From assembly GCA_905193765.1 (NCBI GenBank), contig CAJJPZ010000091.1, positions 1 to 8,289 of the forward strand: a stretch of DNA of 8,289 nt. The letters run 5' to 3'. Every line of letters starts with the position of its first letter. The first letter of the stretch is position 1. Of the stretch, positions 5,026 to 8,289 are shown one piece after another. Below the pieces are notes generated by a model. That model was not told the origin of the DNA. It searched no databases and saw nothing but the letters and a program-made list of their open reading frames with translations. Position numbers and translations under genes: made by a program. This DNA comes from an uncultured Eubacterium sp. Lineage in GTDB: Bacteria; Bacillota; Clostridia; Peptostreptococcales; Anaerovoracaceae.

Positions 5026-6506
5026 AACTTGAAAATCTCAGAGATGTGTTTCCCGATATCCCGGAAAACATCAGCAAAATGATAGAAAACGAAGTCGCTG
5101 TACAAATGAAAAATCAGGACCACAACACCGGTACAGATGGAGGCAACATACATGCCAGACCTGTGATGAGATCCCGCCGCTCGCTGAAAAGGATCGCTGT
5201 CATAGCCGCTGTAGCAGTGCTCGTCCTGAGCACCGGCGTCTTTGCAGGGGCAAAGATCTACAAATGGCACATCAGCAAAGACGATACCTACAGTATAAAG
5301 GCCACCCTGATAAGCGAAGATACCAACAGTCGTTCGCTGGACGTTCCCGATAAAGTACCCGAACTTGAAATATCATTCACCGAACTTCCCGAAAACTTCG
5401 CTCAGGACAGATCCGATCCGCTCAAATACCACAGCCTCCGCAGCAACGGACAGGGAGGATTTTCCATATCGACTATAGTGATGGATGAAACTATATCGGC
5501 TAAGGATCTCCCTGTAAGTGACGCCTATGTGACACACCATGAGATATATGATGCCGATGGACGGGATGTCCTCTATCTTGAAAAGCAGACCGGCAGCGAT
5601 GACAGCATACATTTCGACAAAAAGTTCTATATACCTTATCCGGAATACAGCCTGATAGTCGCAGTGTATGCAGGGGAGGACGTTTCCGAAGCAGATGCGA
5701 AAAAAGCAGTCGGCAGCATGACCGTAAACCCTTCAGGAAAAGAACGCAAAGTCAAAGCATCGATGCTCTGGAGCAACATGACAGATAGCGACAGTAACGA
5801 AAGCCTCCGGCTCACCGCCACATTCGAAGAGATGAAAAACCTGCACAGTATCGGAGACACTTTCACACTGCCGTCCCATGCATACTCATCCGGCGGCAAA
5901 TGGATACGCACCAGTGATGTCACAGCTAAAGTAACCGATGTCAGCATCATGGACTCCGAAAGAACTCTCAGCAATACGCTCGTGAGCGACGAGTTGCGTT
6001 CCGCATCCACACAGGACGGTGGTCTGAAAGAAAATGTGATTTCATACGTCCAGTCAGGAAACGGCAAAGACTCCCTGGACAAAGTGATAAAAAAAGAAAA
6101 GCAGGATCAGCTTATCGCATATGCTACCATCAGGCTTACTAACACCGGCAGCGATGAACTCAGCGACATCCTCCTGGCTGCGTCCGTATCGTGCATCGTG
6201 AAAAACGGTGGAAAATACATGATATATGACCGTGCCCTCATGGACGATGATGAACGTACAGATGTCACCACCTGCTCCGGTCCCGGTGGCCCCGGCGAGA
6301 TGGACTATTACGATACCGGCAGCAGATCGGCTGACAAGAACTATATCAGCAGCCTTAGTCCCGGACAGAGCATCGATGTACATGTCGCAAAAGTCGTGAA
6401 TGCCGACGAAACAGGCAGGCTGTATCTGTCGCTCTGCGACGAAAGCGACGCTTTCAATTTCACTTCCGCTGCCCTGAAAGCCGGATATGTGGATATACGA
6501 CAGTAG
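5022..6506 (+). CDS. Probable membrane-bound anti-sigma factor with large extracellular domain
   Basis: A 494-aa single-pass membrane protein. Residues 1-56 are cytoplasmic, beginning MKLENLRDVFPDIPENISKMI, the part expected to hold the sigma factor. A basic RRSLKR run precedes a transmembrane helix at ~57-77 (IAVIAAVAVLVLSTGVFAGA). The rest, 78-494, would lie outside. Two sub-regions can be guessed: ~105-240, ending in YSLIVAVYAGEDVSEADAKKAVGSM, resembles DUF4367-like domains of clostridial anti-sigma proteins; ~270-490 looks like a beta-sandwich of the DUF4352/DUF5643 kind, with YATIRLTNTGS and LSPGQSIDVHVAKVV. It lacks a recognisable RsiV-type lysozyme-binding domain. AGGAGGT (5006-5012) lies 9 nt before the start, and the ATGA overlap couples translation to the sigma gene, so the functional pairing is strong by context. 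The signal sensed and the domain assignments are uncertain. Confidence 0.75.
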   Translation: MKLENLRDVFPDIPENISKMIENEVAVQMKNQDHNTGTDGGNIHARPVMRSRRSLKRIAVIAAVAVLVLSTGVFAGAKIYKWHISKDDTYSIKATLISEDTNSRSLDVPDKVPELEISFTELPENFAQDRSDPLKYHSLRSNGQGGFSISTIVMDETISAKDLPVSDAYVTHHEIYDADGRDVLYLEKQTGSDDSIHFDKKFYIPYPEYSLIVAVYAGEDVSEADAKKAVGSMTVNPSGKERKVKASMLWSNMTDSDSNESLRLTATFEEMKNLHSIGDTFTLPSHAYSSGGKWIRTSDVTAKVTDVSIMDSERTLSNTLVSDELRSASTQDGGLKENVISYVQSGNGKDSLDKVIKKEKQDQLIAYATIRLTNTGSDELSDILLAASVSCIVKNGGKYMIYDRALMDDDERTDVTTCSGPGGPGEMDYYDTGSRSADKNYISSLSPGQSIDVHVAKVVNADETGRLYLSLCDESDAFNFTSAALKAGYVDIRQ

Positions 6507-6530
6507 ATAATATCATGCACCATATCACAA

Positions 6531-6554
6531 AACGGATCCCCGCGGGGATCCGTT
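6531..6554. terminator. Palindromic terminator between convergent genes
   Basis: A perfect 24-bp palindrome: the left arm AACGGATCCCCG is followed directly by its exact reverse complement. RNA from either strand would fold into a hairpin of about 10 bp with a CGCG loop. It sits 24 nt after the anti-sigma stop (6506) and 11 nt from the yabE-type stop (6566), the right place for a shared bidirectional terminator. The flanking U-tracts are weak: TTCCTGTTT on the plus strand and TTTTGTG on the minus strand. Confidence 0.72.
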
Positions 6555-6565
6555 CCTGTTTCTCG

Positions 6566-8122
6566 TTATTTGATATATATGGTGATGTATCTCACACCCC
6601 AGCTCCTGCATTCCGCTTCGCTGTTCATATAGATGTCTATGGTGTTGCCCTTTATGTTGCCTCCGGTGTCCTCTGCTCTGCGCTCGCCTACACCTTCGAT
6701 GTAGACTGTGGTGCCCAGAGGTATGACGCTGGGATCCACTGCGATCTCACCGACTCTGGCCTGTGTACCCATGGCGGTGCGTCCGCCGCCGGTGTATGCA
6801 TAGGCCTTGACCGTCAGCTTCCTGCTGTAGGACGATCCGTCGAATACGAACCTCGTACCTTCAGCAACGACTTTATTCACAGGCTTTCTGATGATTTTCT
6901 TTGAGATCTTTTTCTTAGACGCTACCTTGCCGTCGATATACTTTATCCTGTAGGTGATCTTCGCCTTGCCTTTGCGTCCTTTCTTGACTACTTTGGTCTT
7001 TCCCTGATCCAGCGAGGAGTCTTCCTTCGTTACCGTCTTGAAGGCCACCTTCTCAACAACGGTCTTCTTCTCGATCCTGACGCGCTTGACGACTATATCC
7101 ATCCCGTCGCTCATCAGCGTATCTACTGAAGGCTCTACGATATCCAGCTTTCCGACTTTCACTCCGCAATCGCTGAGAGCCTCTCCCACAGTTTCGTACA
7201 AAGTCCTGAAGTTCTTCGTTTTGCCATCTGCCGTCACTTTGAAATCCATAGCGTGTTTCAGCTCGAAAGTCAGTCCCTCCGACACATACGTGGTCAGCGG
7301 TACCGATATATAATCGTCGTCGCAGTAGTCTATGCCCTGCTCTTCGAGGAGCTTGCCAACCGTATGAGCTTTTGTTGTGATGGCCACCGGTTCATCGTTG
7401 ATCGTCGCATTCACATCACGGGGGATCATGGCTGTGTATATATATGTTACTGCCAGAAGCACGATGAATGCGGCTGCGATAGCTGCTATCCATACGTATT
7501 TCCCTCTGCCTCCGCCGCCTCCATGCTGTTCATGTACCGGATCCTCCGGTCCTTCATAAGATACCTGCGGATCATGAGGTCGAGGTGGTTCCTGACCGCC
7601 ATCATCTGCCGGTATGCCATATGCCTCCGGGGTCTCTGCTTCATGCTCTGTATTTTTCAGCGCGTCATCCAGCGCCTGGAGTCTGTGCAGCACTTCATAG
7701 GCCTCTTGCAGCTGACTGTTTCCGCCCTCTCCGGACGCCTGCACCAGGCTGTCCGGCGCTTTTTCGTTCCGGGCCACGGAGCTGTCATGCTCTTCATTTC
7801 CGGCATATTCCGCCACGCTGTCCGGCACTGATCCCTGACCGTCACTGTAGACTGCCTCATTGTATATATTGTCGTCCGAAACCGCAGTCTCGTCCGGTCC
7901 CGGTATTTCTGGTATTTCCGGCGTTGCCGCAGGGGCCTTCCCCGCTTCCACGGATCCCGATGCTGCCTCCGTATCCGCGATCTGATCCGGCACCTGCTGC
8001 CGTTCACGAGTCGCATTTTCCCGAATCTTATCACCGCCGTCCCCGGCTTCCACTGCATCGGCAAGCCAGTGCTCGCCTTCAGGTCCGGGATCGTTTATTA
8101 TGTGTTTTATATCTAATTTCAT
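6566..8122 (-). CDS. yabE: YabE-like cell-wall protein (DUF348-G5-3D)
   Basis: A 518-aa protein of the YabE/Rpf-like group, thought to act on or bind peptidoglycan. Residues 1-207 are acidic, rich in Glu, Asp, Pro and Gly, and probably disordered and cytoplasmic, ending in a glycine run before K208. A transmembrane helix spans ~209-231. Outside are two DUF348 repeats (~237-280 and ~293-330, each V/F-x-x-T-x-x-D-G/E with a T-V-G-x-x-L core), a lysine-rich G5 domain (~342-423) and a C-terminal 3D domain (~436-518). The 3D domain keeps its three aspartates: D463 (VDPSVIPLG), D485 (AEDTGGNIKG) and D496 (IDIYM). These resemble the MltA lytic transglycosylase active region, so muralytic activity is plausible but unproven. 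The ATG at 8122 is chosen because GGAG (complement of 8131-8134) lies 8 nt upstream; an in-frame ATG at 8140 lacks a ribosome site. The gene has its own promoter and converges on the anti-sigma gene. Confidence 0.87.
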   Translation of the reverse strand: MKLDIKHIINDPGPEGEHWLADAVEAGDGGDKIRENATRERQQVPDQIADTEAASGSVEAGKAPAATPEIPEIPGPDETAVSDDNIYNEAVYSDGQGSVPDSVAEYAGNEEHDSSVARNEKAPDSLVQASGEGGNSQLQEAYEVLHRLQALDDALKNTEHEAETPEAYGIPADDGGQEPPRPHDPQVSYEGPEDPVHEQHGGGGGRGKYVWIAAIAAAFIVLLAVTYIYTAMIPRDVNATINDEPVAITTKAHTVGKLLEEQGIDYCDDDYISVPLTTYVSEGLTFELKHAMDFKVTADGKTKNFRTLYETVGEALSDCGVKVGKLDIVEPSVDTLMSDGMDIVVKRVRIEKKTVVEKVAFKTVTKEDSSLDQGKTKVVKKGRKGKAKITYRIKYIDGKVASKKKISKKIIRKPVNKVVAEGTRFVFDGSSYSRKLTVKAYAYTGGGRTAMGTQARVGEIAVDPSVIPLGTTVYIEGVGERRAEDTGGNIKGNTIDIYMNSEAECRSWGVRYITIYIK

Positions 8123-8164
8123 ATCGCTTTCTCCGATCATCTCAAGGATGGGTTTGCGACTTTA

Positions 8165-8192
8165 ATTCTATCAAAAAACAGTAGTTTGTCAA
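8165..8192 (-). promoter_or_regulatory. Sigma-A promoter of the yabE-type gene
   Basis: On the minus strand, a perfect -35 TTGACA (complement of 8187-8192), a 16-bp spacer and TAGAAT (complement of 8165-8170) form a strong promoter. The expected start near 8158 gives a leader of about 36 nt to the ATG at 8122. Confidence 0.75.
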
Positions 8193-8236
8193 GTTTTCAA
8201 CATTTTCCGGCATTTCCACGGTCTGCCTCACGCCAT

Positions 8237-8259
8237 AAAAAATGTGGCTACGCCACTTT
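8237..8259 (-). terminator. Rho-independent terminator of an upstream leftward gene
   Basis: Read leftward: AAAGTGGC, loop GTA, GCCACA, then TTTTTT (complement of 8237-8242). The core stem is 5 bp, with two more A-U pairs possible around a mismatch. It implies a minus-strand gene ending just outside or at the right edge of the window and makes the yabE-type gene a separate unit. The rest of 8123-8289 shows no gene. Confidence 0.6.
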
Positions 8260-8289
8260 GGTGCAGATCATGACTTTCTGTCAAGGTCT

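Noticed and set aside
6488..6496. TGTGGATAT, a one-mismatch DnaA box near the end of the anti-sigma gene
   Set aside because: Single isolated near-match 3 kb from the others; one such hit in the window is expected by chance.
7253..7831. Long plus-strand open frame antisense to the yabE-type gene
   Set aside because: Cys/Arg/Phe-rich shadow of a well-supported gene, with no ribosome site or family likeness.
8123..8140. Earlier in-frame ATG at 8140 for the yabE-type gene
   Set aside because: No Shine-Dalgarno precedes it, while GGAG lies 8 nt before the ATG at 8122.
8260..8289. Possible C-terminal end of an upstream minus-strand gene (TGA, complement of 8268-8270)
   Set aside because: Only about 20 bases of possible coding sequence; the terminator implies such a gene, but the reading frame cannot be supported.

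Overview
The window reads like a chromosomal segment from a mid-GC Gram-positive anaerobe of the Clostridia/Eubacteriales type. This is inferred from strong AGGAGG-class Shine-Dalgarno sites, classical sigma-A promoters and U-tract terminators. The protein set agrees: a CwlD-like cell-wall amidase, a YabE-like G5/3D protein, an ECF sigma/anti-sigma pair, and an AraC regulator with a tail resembling clostridial AraC-GH39 fusions. I cannot name the species. There is no sign of phage, insertion sequence, CRISPR, tRNA or rRNA.

Layout. Positions 1-97 (-) hold the start of a Rossmann-fold oxidoreductase, probably of the saccharopine dehydrogenase family, cut by the window edge. Positions 240-1784 (-) encode a 514-aa AraC regulator: cupin sensor, double helix-turn-helix, and a C-terminal part that looks like a GH39 beta-xylosidase domain without its catalytic barrel. 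A 254-bp intergenic stretch (1785-2038) carries operator-like palindromes and a cluster of DnaA boxes, including two perfect TTATCCACA copies. Positions 2039-2755 (-) encode a CwlD-like N-acetylmuramoyl-L-alanine amidase. A very AT-rich divergent gap follows (2756-2949). Positions 2950-4335 (+) encode a free-standing AlaX-type alanyl-tRNA editing protein as a single-gene unit with clear promoter and terminator; its coding sequence contains two more perfect DnaA boxes in inverted orientation. Positions 4540-5025 and 5022-6506 (+) are an ECF sigma factor and its probable membrane anti-sigma factor, coupled by an ATGA overlap, behind an ECF-type promoter that suggests autoregulation. A palindromic terminator separates them from a convergent gene. 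Positions 6566-8122 (-) encode a YabE-like protein (acidic cytoplasmic region, membrane segment, two DUF348 repeats, G5, 3D). Positions 8123-8289 hold its promoter and the terminator of an upstream leftward gene outside the window.

How the genes fit together. Three units touch the cell envelope: CwlD, the ECF sigma/anti-sigma pair as an envelope-signal sensor, and the YabE-like peptidoglycan protein. No shared operon is visible. AlaX is translation quality control, and the AraC regulator may control the dehydrogenase beside it. The least expected signals are the DnaA-box distribution around cwlD with no dnaA or dnaN in view, the barrel-less GH39-like module on the AraC regulator, and the long acidic cytoplasmic region of the YabE-like protein.
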